Below, piece after piece: positions 51,793 through 60,273 of a stretch of DNA of 64,000 bases; the first letter of the stretch is position 1, and each line of letters starts with the position of its first letter. The translations under genes and the position numbers were made by a program. The notes below the pieces were generated by a model. The model saw only the letters and a program-made list of their open reading frames with translations, did not search any database and was not told the origin of the DNA. Where the stretch lies: contig NC_014933.1 of the NCBI RefSeq assembly GCF_000186225.1, forward strand, positions 1,116,001 to 1,180,000. The letters are read 5' to 3'. Source of the DNA: Bacteroides helcogenes P 36-108 (lineage in GTDB: Bacteria > Bacteroidota > Bacteroidia > Bacteroidales > Bacteroidaceae).

Positions 51793-54303
51793 TCATTTGG
51801 CATACTTCTTTTTAGCTGCCAGCACCACGGCAATGATTCCTATCATCAATAGTGCCAGTGCCCCGTAAGCAATACTTTCCGTTACATGAAGACTTGCCGG
51901 GTCGAAGTGCATTTCGATGGTATGTCGTCCGGCAGGAATGTACATGCTGCGGAGTATGTAGTCGGCACGCGCTATTTCGGTGGGTTTTCCGTCGATGCTG
52001 ACTTGCCAGCCATCCGGATAATAAATTTCGGAGAACACGGCAATACCGTCTTTGGCATTGTCCGTTTCGTAAACCAGTCGGTTCGGTTCGTAGTTTGTCA
52101 GGCGTATGGAGGAGAGGCTGTCTTTGTAGCTCTCGGTTACCCCTTTTAATATACCCTTGAAGCGCATATCTACTACTGCTGTCTCTGTTGGTAGAATGTT
52201 GTTCAATGCGTCAATTTCCTCGTTGGCATTGTTTACATATTGCACTTTGCCGACAAACCAGGCATTGCCGTAGGCATAAGGATTGAGAACGGGAATGGTC
52301 TGTTGTCCTTGTTGTCCTGCCGGCAGAATGAAATATTTGGTGTTCAGCATATTCAGTACGCGGAACTTGGAGGCGTCCACACTGTCCATTTTGCCACCGG
52401 CAGCAACAATGGCGCCATAGGCAGCCTGCATTTCAGGAGAGATATGATGCTCTATCATTTCCTGATAGCGGCGCAGTTTGGCGGCATGATATCCGCCGAC
52501 ACTTTTGTGCCAGTAGGCGGTATTGTTTTCGTTGAAAGTATTGGTGGCAAAGTTCAGTACCCGGTAGTCCAGAGCTTTGTCTTGCAGAATCTGCTCATCG
52601 GATGCCGTTTTGCTGAAGGTTTCTGTCTGGATAGAACGGGGCACGAAGAGTTCGTCATGGAGATAACGTTTGTTTACGGTCCACATATCTATCAGGCAGA
52701 GCACTGCGATGCCGGCGATGGTCAGTGACCGGCGTAGTTTTCCTTTAATGTAGAGCCATAGCAGTCCGCAGCCCGCAAGGATAATGAAAAGGCTGCGCAA
52801 TGCGTCGGAGGTGACCAACGCGGCACGCATCTCGCCGAGGTTGGCAAGGATGCCTGCTAACTCATTGGACGGTATCATCTGGCGGTCAACTGCATTTTGC
52901 AGCATCTGGGCTTCCTGTGCAGGAACGTAATCGGTGAAAATCCCCGGTGAGACGTACATCAGCAGTGCTACGCCCGCAGTAAGCGCCAGGCTGACACCTG
53001 CTGCTTTCAGATTTTCCCTTATGATTCCGGGTTCTTCTAATATGCGTTTCAAGGCGAAGATGGCTAATAAGGGTATGGTAAACTCTGCTATGACGAGTAT
53101 GGAGGACACGGCCCGGAACTTGCTGTACATAGGTATATAGTCGATGAAGAAATCCGTCAGTGGCATGAAGTTCTTGCCCCACGAAAGCGTGATGGAGAAA
53201 AGAGTGGCTCCTATCAGCGCCCACTTTAGCGGACCTTTCACGATGAAGCAGCCCAGAACGAAAAGGAACAGCACGAAAGCTCCTGCATAGACGGGACCTG
53301 AAGTCATGGGCTGGTCGCCGAAATATTGCGTCAGGCTTTGATATAGTCCGCTGTACATCGGATTGGCCTTTTCCATAGCCTTTTCATTCGTGGAGAGGGG
53401 GACGGATGCGCCGCCTTTGAAGTTGGGCACGAGCAAGGTCAGGGTTTCGCCTACTCCATAGCTCCATTGTGTGATATAATCGCGTTCCAGTCCGCTGTCG
53501 GTTTGGTTAGCGGCATTTTCAGCTTTCACCAGTTCACTTTTGCCACGCATGGTTTCCTTGCTGTAAGTATAGGTATGGTATAGGTTTGATAGGTTGGCAG
53601 CTACACCTATGAGGGCTGCCACTGCCAGTACGGCACTCGCCTTGAAGAACTGCGGCAGTGTTTTGTTGCGCCATGCATCTTCAAAGTACGCTCCCACAAA
53701 GAACAGGATGACAAACAGAAAATAGTAGGACATCTGCACATGGTTAGATGTAATCTGCAAGGCGATGAAGATAGCGGTGACGATACCTCCCGACAGTATT
53801 TTTCCCCGGTAGGCAAGCACTATGCCTGCCAGTGTGGGCGGAATGTAGGCAAGAGTGATGAATTTCCAGATATGTCCGGCGGCAATCAGGATAAAGAAAT
53901 AGGAAGAAAATGCCCAAATGATTCCGCCCAATCCGGCCAGCCAGACCGGTATGCCAAATGCTCTCAGTAAAATGTAGAATCCCAGCATCAGGATGAATGT
54001 CAGGCTGACATAGTTGGGGAGGAACAGTTGATATACTTTCTGTGTCCATTGCAACGGCTTGGCGGAGTCATACGACGGAGCTATCTGATAGGTCGGCATA
54101 CCGCCAAAGATCGAGTTGGTCCATCGGGTACGTTCGCCTGTTTGTTCATAATATTCTTTGGCTTCTTGACCGGCTCCGGCTCCGGCGGCCATATCATGCT
54201 GAAACAGGATGCGGTTCTCTATGTCGGCCGGGAAAAAGTAGGCGAAAGAGAGCAGAATGAATGCCAGAATGGCAATCAAATCAGGGAGAATCTTCTTCAT
54301 CAT
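51793..54303 (-). CDS. YfhO-family membrane protein
   Basis: An 836-residue protein with about 12-13 membrane segments in the first 560 residues, then a soluble beta-rich C-terminal domain and one last segment (IAYGALALLMIGIIAVVLA). A large periplasmic loop after the first segment (FPADIENRILFQHDMAAGAG) resembles GT-C fold glycosyltransferases, which YfhO proteins are thought to be related to. Its role in Bacteroides is not established; a role in decorating lipid or surface glycans is inferred from the fold. The start at 54303 (MMKKILPDLIAILAF) is preferred; an upstream frame to 54330 reads into the -7 box. Confidence 0.88.
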   Translation of the reverse strand: MMKKILPDLIAILAFILLSFAYFFPADIENRILFQHDMAAGAGAGQEAKEYYEQTGERTRWTNSIFGGMPTYQIAPSYDSAKPLQWTQKVYQLFLPNYVSLTFILMLGFYILLRAFGIPVWLAGLGGIIWAFSSYFFILIAAGHIWKFITLAYIPPTLAGIVLAYRGKILSGGIVTAIFIALQITSNHVQMSYYFLFVILFFVGAYFEDAWRNKTLPQFFKASAVLAVAALIGVAANLSNLYHTYTYSKETMRGKSELVKAENAANQTDSGLERDYITQWSYGVGETLTLLVPNFKGGASVPLSTNEKAMEKANPMYSGLYQSLTQYFGDQPMTSGPVYAGAFVLFLFVLGCFIVKGPLKWALIGATLFSITLSWGKNFMPLTDFFIDYIPMYSKFRAVSSILVIAEFTIPLLAIFALKRILEEPGIIRENLKAAGVSLALTAGVALLMYVSPGIFTDYVPAQEAQMLQNAVDRQMIPSNELAGILANLGEMRAALVTSDALRSLFIILAGCGLLWLYIKGKLRRSLTIAGIAVLCLIDMWTVNKRYLHDELFVPRSIQTETFSKTASDEQILQDKALDYRVLNFATNTFNENNTAYWHKSVGGYHAAKLRRYQEMIEHHISPEMQAAYGAIVAAGGKMDSVDASKFRVLNMLNTKYFILPAGQQGQQTIPVLNPYAYGNAWFVGKVQYVNNANEEIDALNNILPTETAVVDMRFKGILKGVTESYKDSLSSIRLTNYEPNRLVYETDNAKDGIAVFSEIYYPDGWQVSIDGKPTEIARADYILRSMYIPAGRHTIEMHFDPASLHVTESIAYGALALLMIGIIAVVLAAKKKYAK

Positions 54304-54327
54304 CTTGAATGTGTTTTTTTGATGGCA

Positions 54328-54408
54328 CAAAGATAATGCAATTAAGGTTCAGATACATAAAATAGGGTCGGCAAATTATGAATTACGTATGAAAATGTTG
54401 TACCTTTG
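54328..54408. promoter_or_regulatory. Divergent promoters of yfhO and mtnN
   Basis: The minus-strand -7 box TATCTTTG (plus 54328-54335) lies 24 bp before yfhO. The plus-strand TACCTTTG (54401-54408) lies 28 bp before mtnN. Confidence 0.6.
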
Positions 54409-54436
54409 CCTTGAATTCAGTATAAATTGACAGGAT

Positions 54437-55153
54437 ATGACGATAGGCATTATCAGTGCGATGGACAGTGAACACCGTCAGTTGGTGGCACGTTTGCGTG
54501 AAAAGAAGGTGATGGAGAACGGTGGCTTTCATTATGTGGAAGGCGTGGCGGGCGACAACCGTGTGGTACTTACCCGTTGCGGCATCGGCAAGGTGAGTGC
54601 AGCGATAGGTGCTACGGAGCTGATACGCCGTTTTTCTCCTGACTGCATTATCAGTACAGGCGTGGCGGGCGGCATTGATGCATGTTTAAAGGTGACGGAT
54701 GTGGTGGTAAGCGAACGTTTGGTGTACCATGATGTCTGGTGTGGTGACGGCAACGAATACGGGCAGGTGCAGGGCTTTCCCGCCGAATATGAAGGCTTCC
54801 CCCCTCTGCTGGAGCATGCTCTGTCATTAAACAATGCCGGATTGGAAAGCCGTATTCATGGAGGACTTATCTGTACGGGCGACCGGTTTATCACCGACCG
54901 CACAGAGTTGGACGTTATCAAACGACGCTTTCCCGCCGGGCTTGCCGTTGATATGGAGTCCGCTGCTATTGCCCAAACCTGCTTCCTGTATCATACTCCT
55001 TTCCTCAGTTTCCGCATTATCAGCGATATTCCCGGTGTAGAAGACCATTCTTCCCGGTATGCTGATTTCTGGACAACGATGGCAGAACGCTCATTTCTTG
55101 CAACGTGGGCTTTCCTTTCCTCTATAAATCATAAATTAATCATAAACTCATGA
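54437..55153 (+). CDS. mtnN: 5'-Methylthioadenosine/S-adenosylhomocysteine nucleosidase
   Basis: A 238-residue nucleosidase. MTIGIISAMDSEHRQLVARL holds the catalytic Glu/Asp region, then CGIGKVSAAIGATELIRRF and STGVAGGI. AVDMESAAIAQTCFLYHTPF binds the ribose, and the catalytic Asp follows in FRIISDIPG. It splits S-adenosylhomocysteine to S-ribosylhomocysteine and adenine. It is directly coupled to luxS, which acts on that product: the two frames overlap by 4 bp. Together they detoxify SAH, recycle homocysteine and release the AI-2 precursor. Confidence 0.95.
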   Translation: MTIGIISAMDSEHRQLVARLREKKVMENGGFHYVEGVAGDNRVVLTRCGIGKVSAAIGATELIRRFSPDCIISTGVAGGIDACLKVTDVVVSERLVYHDVWCGDGNEYGQVQGFPAEYEGFPPLLEHALSLNNAGLESRIHGGLICTGDRFITDRTELDVIKRRFPAGLAVDMESAAIAQTCFLYHTPFLSFRIISDIPGVEDHSSRYADFWTTMAERSFLATWAFLSSINHKLIINS

Positions 55154-55641
55154 AGAAGATTCCCAGTTTTACCATTGACCACATCCGCCTGTTACGCGGC
55201 ATTTATGTATCGCGCAAGGACGAAGTGAACGGAGAAGTTATCACCACCTTCGATATCCGTATGAAGGAGCCCAACCGCGAACCGGCTTTGGGCCAAGGCG
55301 CACTGCATACCATAGAACATCTGGCTGCCACTTATCTGCGCAATGAGCCGCATTGGCAGGATAAGATTGTTTATTGGGGGCCTATGGGATGCCTTACCGG
55401 AAATTACCTGCTGATGAAAGGTGATTTGCAGCCGCAAGACATCGTGCCTCTGATGCAGGATGCTTTTCGTTTTGTTGCCGAATATGAAGGTGAAGTGCCC
55501 GGTACTGCTCCGCAAGATTGCGGCAACTGCCTTCTCCACGATCTGCCTATGGCAAAGTGGGAGGCTGCCAAATATCTGCATGAAGTATTGGAGCAGATGA
55601 AAGAGGAGAATATGAAGTATCCGGAAAAGAATGAAGAATGA
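55150..55641 (+). CDS. luxS: S-ribosylhomocysteine lyase (AI-2 synthesis)
   Basis: A 163-residue LuxS. The metal site HTIEH lies in GQGALHTIEHLAATYLR (about residues 52-68), and the second metal and catalytic cysteine region is CGNCLLHDLPMAKWEA near 125-140. It cleaves S-ribosylhomocysteine to homocysteine and DPD, which cyclises to autoinducer 2. It starts within the mtnN stop region. A strong bidirectional terminator follows. Confidence 0.96.
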   Translation: MKKIPSFTIDHIRLLRGIYVSRKDEVNGEVITTFDIRMKEPNREPALGQGALHTIEHLAATYLRNEPHWQDKIVYWGPMGCLTGNYLLMKGDLQPQDIVPLMQDAFRFVAEYEGEVPGTAPQDCGNCLLHDLPMAKWEAAKYLHEVLEQMKEENMKYPEKNEE

Positions 55642-55645
55642 TAAG

Positions 55646-55679
55646 AAAAAGGATTGGAGATTAATCTCCAATCCTTTTT
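55646..55679. terminator. Bidirectional terminator between luxS and the acyl-CoA ligase gene
   Basis: A perfect palindrome AAAAAGGATTGGAGATT / AATCTCCAATCCTTTTT (55646-55662, 55663-55679), with A/T runs on both sides. It serves the two convergent genes. Confidence 0.9.
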
Positions 55680-55681
55680 CT

Positions 55682-57328
55682 TTATATAATTTCTATTCCC
55701 TGTTCCTTGCAGAGTTGCAGTCCCAAGTCTTTCAGCTTGAACTTCTGAATCTTCCCGCTTCCGGTCATCGGGAACTCTTTTATGAAGAAGATGTATTTGG
55801 GAATTTTGTAGCGTGATATCTTTCCTATACAGAAGTCTCGTACGTCTGACTCATGCATATCCACCCCTTCGTGCAGGATGATGAATGCCCCCACGGCCTC
55901 ACCGTATTTCCTGGAAGGGATGCCTGCTACCTGAACGTCTTTCACTCCTTCCAGTTTATAAAGAAATTCTTCAATTTCCCGTGGGTAGATGTTTTCACCG
56001 CCACGGATAATCATGTCCTTTATGCGGCCTGTGATGCGGTAGTTGCCATTTTCATCCTTTATCCCAAGGTCACCGGAATGCAGGAAACCGTTTGGGTCTA
56101 TCACTTCGGCCGTGGCCTGCGGATTCTTGTAATAACCTTTCATCGTGTTATATCCACGGTTGCACATTTCCCCCTGCACACCCACCGGACATTCTTCTCC
56201 GGTTTCCGGATCGATGACCCTTACTTCTGTATGTTCAAAGTCATGTCCTACGGTGTTGCATCGCACGTCAAACGGATCATCCAGACAGCTCGCCGTCATG
56301 CCGGGGGAGGCTTCGGTCAATCCGTAAACGCTGGTGACCTTCATGTACATTTTTTCCTCCACCTGCTTCATCAATTCCACGGGACAGAGAGAACCTGCCA
56401 TAATGCCCGTGCGAAGACTGGACATATCAAACATATCGAACATCGGATGGTGCAGTTCGGCAATGAACATGGTGGGTACTCCGTAGAGTGCCGTGCAGCG
56501 CTCTTTGTGGATAGAAGCAAGCACCACCAACGGGTCGAAACGTTCTACCATGACTTCCGTGCAGCCATGCGTCAGGCAGTTCATGGTGGCAAGCACTACG
56601 CCGAAGCAGTGGAATAGCGGCACGCAGACACACAACTTGTCGTCTGCGGTGAACTTCATGTGTTCACCGGTCAGGTAGCCGTTGTTGGTTATATTGTAGT
56701 GCGTCAGCATCACTCCTTTGGGAAATCCTGTGGTTCCGGACGTGTATTGCATGTTCACCACGTCATGGCAGGTCACCAGGTTTTTGAGTTTGTTCAGGTG
56801 GTCATCTTTCACGTTGTCGCCCAGAAGCAGAATTTCGGCGGTGTTGTACATTCCCCGGTGCTTTTCCGGCCCCACGTAGATAACATTCTTCATGTGAGGA
56901 AAACGTTCGCTTTTCAGATGTCCGCGTTCGCATGTTTTCAGTTCCGGTAGCATGGCGTAAGTCATCTGCACGAAGTTGCTGTCCTTTTCACCGTTGACAA
57001 TGCAGAGGGTGTGCATGTCCGAATTCCCACACAGGTATTCCAGTTCGGCCTGTTTATAGTTAGTGTTTACGGTTACATAGACGGCGCCTATCTTGGCACA
57101 GGCGTAAAGCAAAGTAAGCCAGTCCGGCACATTTGCCGCCCAGATGCCCACGTGTGTGCCCCGTTTCACACCGATGGCGATAAGTCCTTTGGCCATGTCG
57201 TCCACTCGCCTGTTGAACTGGCTCCATGTGAAGCGCAGGTTTCGGTCAGAATACACGATGTATTCTTTATCTGGCGTATTCTCTGCCCAGTGCTCCAGCC
57301 ATTGGCCGAGCGTTCTTTCGTATAGCAT
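55682..57328 (-). CDS. AMP-binding acyl-CoA ligase (fatty acid type)
   Basis: A 548-residue ANL-superfamily enzyme. Motifs: [20 protein letters not shown] (P-loop, about 193-212), [10 protein letters not shown] (about 333-342), [20 protein letters not shown] near 420, and the catalytic lysine segment [17 protein letters not shown] near the C-terminus. It activates an acid to an acyl-adenylate, then to acyl-CoA; a medium- or long-chain acid is likely from overall similarity to FadD-like enzymes (inference). It follows the XRE-cupin regulator after 5 bp, so the regulator probably senses the substrate or product. Confidence 0.92.
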   Translation of the reverse strand: MLYERTLGQWLEHWAENTPDKEYIVYSDRNLRFTWSQFNRRVDDMAKGLIAIGVKRGTHVGIWAANVPDWLTLLYACAKIGAVYVTVNTNYKQAELEYLCGNSDMHTLCIVNGEKDSNFVQMTYAMLPELKTCERGHLKSERFPHMKNVIYVGPEKHRGMYNTAEILLLGDNVKDDHLNKLKNLVTCHDVVNMQYTSGTTGFPKGVMLTHYNITNNGYLTGEHMKFTADDKLCVCVPLFHCFGVVLATMNCLTHGCTEVMVERFDPLVVLASIHKERCTALYGVPTMFIAELHHPMFDMFDMSSLRTGIMAGSLCPVELMKQVEEKMYMKVTSVYGLTEASPGMTASCLDDPFDVRCNTVGHDFEHTEVRVIDPETGEECPVGVQGEMCNRGYNTMKGYYKNPQATAEVIDPNGFLHSGDLGIKDENGNYRITGRIKDMIIRGGENIYPREIEEFLYKLEGVKDVQVAGIPSRKYGEAVGAFIILHEGVDMHESDVRDFCIGKISRYKIPKYIFFIKEFPMTGSGKIQKFKLKDLGLQLCKEQGIEII

Positions 57329-57333
57329 AAGAA

Positions 57334-57909
57334 TCAGATGGGTGTATAGATCACTGCAAGTATTTTTGCCGCTTGTCCCTCGTAGGAGTGTACGTGGTGC
57401 GGAACGATGGAGTCATAATAGATACTGTCTCCTTCTTCAAGCAGATAGGTGTGCTTGCCGTAGCTGATTTCCATGGTTCCTTCCATAACCATGATAAACT
57501 CTTCGCCCTCGTGAGAGGAGAGCACAAAGTCACTGTCTTCCGTGCATGCCACGTCGATAATGAACGGTTCCATGTGCCGGTCGGCCTTCGACTTTGAGAG
57601 TGAATGGTAAACCATGTGCTTGCGGCTCTGGATGGCGTTGTTGGAGAAACTGATACTGTTTTGTGCTTCATTCTTGCGGCACACCACAGGGCCGTTCTCG
57701 TCCTGGTCATCGAGAAATGTGCCCAGACGTACGCCCAGTACACGGGCTATCTTGATAAGTGGAGCCAGTGAAGGGAGGTCGATATTGTTTTCGATGCGTT
57801 CTACCTGTTCGATGGCGAGTCCCGAACGTTGTGCCAGATCTTCCATGCTGATGGATTGGCTTTCACGGAGCGATTTGATTTTTTCTCCTACAATCTTACT
57901 TGTATCCAT
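57334..57909 (-). CDS. XRE-family regulator with C-terminal cupin
   Basis: A 191-residue regulator. The helix-turn-helix covers about residues 8-62 ([32 protein letters not shown]). The cupin domain covers about 115-190, with [20 protein letters not shown] and [20 protein letters not shown]. This architecture (PuuR/SutR type) usually represses its own operon and responds to a small ligand bound in the cupin. Its promoter is the minus-strand TATTTTTG at plus 57959-57966. It forms an operon with the acyl-CoA ligase. Confidence 0.92.
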   Translation of the reverse strand: MDTSKIVGEKIKSLRESQSISMEDLAQRSGLAIEQVERIENNIDLPSLAPLIKIARVLGVRLGTFLDDQDENGPVVCRKNEAQNSISFSNNAIQSRKHMVYHSLSKSKADRHMEPFIIDVACTEDSDFVLSSHEGEEFIMVMEGTMEISYGKHTYLLEEGDSIYYDSIVPHHVHSYEGQAAKILAVIYTPI

Positions 57910-58058
57910 AATGATGTGCTTTCAGTCTAAAAGGTTATGATTCGTTGTTGTTAAATCGCAAAAATAAGATAAACTTTGGCTTGGTGCAAGAATATGGAGG
58001 GAAAAAATTTGATTTGCGGGGAGAGTAAAGGGATAATCAGTTCTGTCCTATTTGTCTT

Positions 58059-58152
58059 CTCCTCCCTACCAACTCCCTGTTTTCTCCGTGTCTATAGAGT
58101 GAGAAAACACAAGGAGCAGATATGGAGCAGATATGGAGGAGGTAGGGAGGAG
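58059..58152. repeat. Second GTCTATAGAG hairpin element
   Basis: Outer arms CTCCTCCCTACC (58059-58070) / GGTAGGGAGGAG (58141-58152) and inner arms TGTTTTCTC (58078-58086) / GAGAAAACA (58101-58109) enclose GTCTATAGAG (58090-58099). The core and the purine/pyrimidine arms resemble the element at 22285-22359. Two GGAGCAGATAT units lie on the right arm. Confidence 0.75.
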
Positions 58153-58351
58153 ATAGGGCGAGGACTGAATTGTTCTGTTTGTCTGATTTTTCTGGATTTT
58201 GCAGGATCGGTGGTTCAGACTTTTATTTTCCCGATACACTGTTCTCACCTCCTTGGTTATCAGTATTTTAATGTTTTAATTGGTACGAATGGTAAAAAAT
58301 AAGTGGGAGAGAAAGTAAACGCAAGTTCATGTTGCTGATTTTCACCCCTAT

Positions 58352-58418
58352 TACCTAAATACGTCGTACCGCAGCTTTTCAGGTAGTTTTTTTGCTGTAA
58401 CTCTATGGTGCAAAGGTA
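58352..58418 (-). other. Possible leftward promoter and structured transcript
   Basis: The minus strand has TACCTTTG (plus 58411-58418). Twenty-five bases downstream comes a bulged hairpin TACCTgAAA / TTTAGGTA (plus 58377-58385 and 58352-58359). On the plus strand the same hairpin is followed by seven T, like a terminator. No gene follows in either direction within reach, so a small RNA or a relic leader is possible. Confidence 0.3.
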
Positions 58419-58534
58419 TGAAAAGACAAGCAAAAACGGGTGAAAATGAGAGCAAACCAACACTTAAAACACTAAAATAGTTGATAATTAGGCTTATTAT
58501 CTTGGAAATGTTTGTTGTAGTAAACACTGTTATT

Positions 58535-58542
58535 TATATTTG
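58535..58542 (+). promoter_or_regulatory. -7 box of the first hipB-type gene
   Basis: TATATTTG, 24 bp before the start. An interrupted inverted repeat GTTTgttgtagtAAAC (58510-58525) lies just upstream and could be the autoregulatory operator. Confidence 0.5.
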
Positions 58543-58566
58543 CATCGAACAATAAACATTTTAAGT

Positions 58567-58863
58567 ATGAGCAGAAAGACTTTCGGTAAGGTGATGCCAA
58601 GACCTGTTATGCAGAATCTTGAGTTGATGGGCGAACAGATTATGTTGGCTCGCAAGCGTCGTCATCTCTCTATGCAGGACATTGCCGACCGTGCAACGGT
58701 GACCCGACTGACGGTGTCGAAAGTGGAACATGGTGACCCATCGGTAGCATTTGGCATTTATGCTCGCGTGCTGTATGCACTCAATTTGGAGAATGATTTG
58801 AAACTGATTGCCGGTAACGATGTGCTCGGTCGTGACTTGCAGGATGCTGAACTGAAAAAATAG
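58567..58863 (+). CDS. HipB-like XRE antitoxin (first hip locus)
   Basis: A 98-residue helix-turn-helix protein. The HTH covers about residues 20-72: LMGEQIMLARKRRHLSMQDI, ADRATVTRLTVSKVEHGD. The C-terminus (LENDLKLIAGNDVLGRDLQD) matches HipB-type antitoxins paired with HipA kinases. The ATG at 58567 is used; an upstream frame reads through the -7 box. The paired hipA gene 6 bp downstream is disrupted, so this antitoxin is orphaned, unless it cross-controls the intact locus 0.9 kb away. Confidence 0.85.
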   Translation: MSRKTFGKVMPRPVMQNLELMGEQIMLARKRRHLSMQDIADRATVTRLTVSKVEHGDPSVAFGIYARVLYALNLENDLKLIAGNDVLGRDLQDAELKK

Positions 58864-58869
58864 CAGGAT

Positions 58870-59590
58870 ATGGAGAAGATATATGTATATGCCGATTTTG
58901 ATTTTCTTGGTCAAACCGAGAAAATCGGGATACTTTCATACGAGCGTGTGAGAGGTAATGACCATTTCTCTTTTGAGTATAGTCCTGAATGGTTGAAAAA
59001 GCATGGAGGTATCCTCCTTAGTGGCGATGTGATGAATGTGAGAGGCATGCAACATCCTCGTGGGGGTAATTCGGTGTTCGGTTTCGTGGAAGATTCCTTC
59101 CCCGACCGTTGGGGGCGACTACTTCTTGACCGTAGGGAACGATTGGCTGCACAGGAAGAACAAAGACCTATTCGCTCGCTCAGTAATTATGATTATCTTG
59201 TAGGTATCGAAGACCTGACCAGAATGGGCGGTATTCGTTACAGTACGGAAGAAAACGGAACATTCATTAATGAAGACTCTGAATATAGTGTGCCACCCTT
59301 AGAGAGCCTGCGTGCCCTATGTGATGCGTGCGAAGAACTGGAATCGGCCGAAGAGAGAAATGAGTTCATCTACCAAGCGTTATCAATGCTTGCTGATAAA
59401 TGAGAACACCGAAGCTTCTGACATCAAAGTGCTGCTTGAATCATGCGAAAGTTATATGCTTAGTCGCAAAGATGCTCAAAGCATTGTAGACGAAGTATGC
59501 AGCGCCATCAACGATTGGCAACGCATTGCCACTGAGAACCAAATTCCCATAAAAGTGATAGTGGGATATGCTGAGAGGTGGAAAAAATAA
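58870..59590 (+). pseudogene. hipA toxin remnant lacking the kinase core
   Basis: The first 177 residues are a normal HipA N-terminal region (MEKIYVYADFDFLGQTEKIG, then SFPDRWGRLLLDRRERLAAQ and YDYLVGIEDLTRMGGIRYS). The frame stops at 59403 soon after ESAEERNEFIYQ. In the next frame the HipA C-terminus appears (INENTEASDIKVLLESCESY ... ERWKK, to 59590). The central kinase core, with ATP-binding loop and catalytic Asp motifs, is missing. An internal deletion with a frameshift at about 59370-59405 explains this. The product cannot be an active kinase. Confidence 0.85.
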
Positions 59591-59620
59591 GTATTTAACA
59601 TTGTGCTTTCTGTTGTTTTT

Positions 59621-59719
59621 TATATCATTCGGGGTATATTATTGACGCGTTACAAAGCATTATACCCTTTTTGATATAAATAAAAAATAAACAAGTATCT
59701 TTGTACCCGAAATGATATA
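59621..59719 (+). promoter_or_regulatory. Promoter and operator cluster of the hipBST locus
   Basis: The -7 box is TATCTTTG (59696-59703), 23 bp before hipB. Three operator-like sites surround it: TATATCATTCGGGGTA (59621-59636), TACCC-n-GATATA (59663-59677) and TACCCGAAATGATATA (59704-59719). The first is the reverse complement of the third at 14 of 16 positions. The third overlaps the transcription start, fitting repression by HipB dimers. Confidence 0.75.
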
Positions 59720-59726
59720 AAATGGC

Positions 59727-59930
59727 ATGAATAATTTATCTCCTATCGTAAAATCACTGCGAAAGCAGTATGGGCTGACTCAAGAAGACCTTTCCTTGAA
59801 ATCAGGATTAGGCTTACGTTTTGTTCGAGACTTGGAACAAGGCAAAGAGTCTTTGCGTCTTGATAAAGTGAACCAATTGCTCGACTTCTTCAACTATGAA
59901 GTAATCGCTGCCCCCAAAGTAAAGCCGTAA
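59727..59930 (+). CDS. hipB: HipB antitoxin of a HipBST system
   Basis: A 67-residue XRE protein: MNNLSPIVKSLRKQYGLTQE, DLSLKSGLGLRFVRDLEQGK, ending FNYEVIAAPKVKP. It is the size of the DNA-binding HipB of tripartite HipBST loci rather than the larger classical HipB. It starts 7 bp after the third operator and is followed 4 bp later by hipS. It probably represses the operon together with HipS-HipT. Confidence 0.88.
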   Translation: MNNLSPIVKSLRKQYGLTQEDLSLKSGLGLRFVRDLEQGKESLRLDKVNQLLDFFNYEVIAAPKVKP

Positions 59931-59934
59931 TGTT

Positions 59935-60273
59935 ATGAGACAAGCCAATGTATATTACAAAGACCAATTAGCAGGTGTGTTGACGGAAAATGATGAAGGA
60001 TATGAGTTTTCTTACCTTCAAACCTATCTACAGGCTGATAATGCCAAACCGGTCAGCTTAACCTTGCCTCTTCAAGAACACGCGTTTAAGAGCGGTGTGC
60101 TGTTTCCTTTTTTCGATGGTTTGATACCGGAAGGATGGTTGCTTGATGTGGCGATGCGTAACATGGATATCAGCATCCTTGACCGCATGTCGTTATTATT
60201 GGTTTGTTGCAAGGACTGTATAGGAGCCGTTAGTATTGAACCTATTGAAGTAAAGGAGGTGTCGCATGTGTAA
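59935..60273 (+). CDS. hipS: HipS antitoxin (HipA N-subdomain 1 homologue)
   Basis: A 112-residue protein matching the small N-terminal subdomain of HipA: MRQANVYYKDQLAGVLTEND, FSYLQTYLQADNAKPVSLTL and FFDGLIPEGWLLDVAMRNM. In the described HipBST system this subdomain is a separate gene and acts as the antitoxin that blocks the HipT kinase. It overlaps hipT by 8 bp. Family logic and gene order support the call. Confidence 0.88.
   Translation: MRQANVYYKDQLAGVLTENDEGYEFSYLQTYLQADNAKPVSLTLPLQEHAFKSGVLFPFFDGLIPEGWLLDVAMRNMDISILDRMSLLLVCCKDCIGAVSIEPIEVKEVSHV

Larger units (their letters stand above)
57910..58566. other. Intergenic region with a hairpin element and a structured segment
   Basis: This 657-bp gap holds the XRE-cupin promoter, a large hairpin element (58059-58152), an AT-rich stretch, a structured segment with a leftward promoter (58352-58418) and the hipB promoter. 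Short open frames here have no family resemblance, and no gene is called. Confidence 0.6.
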
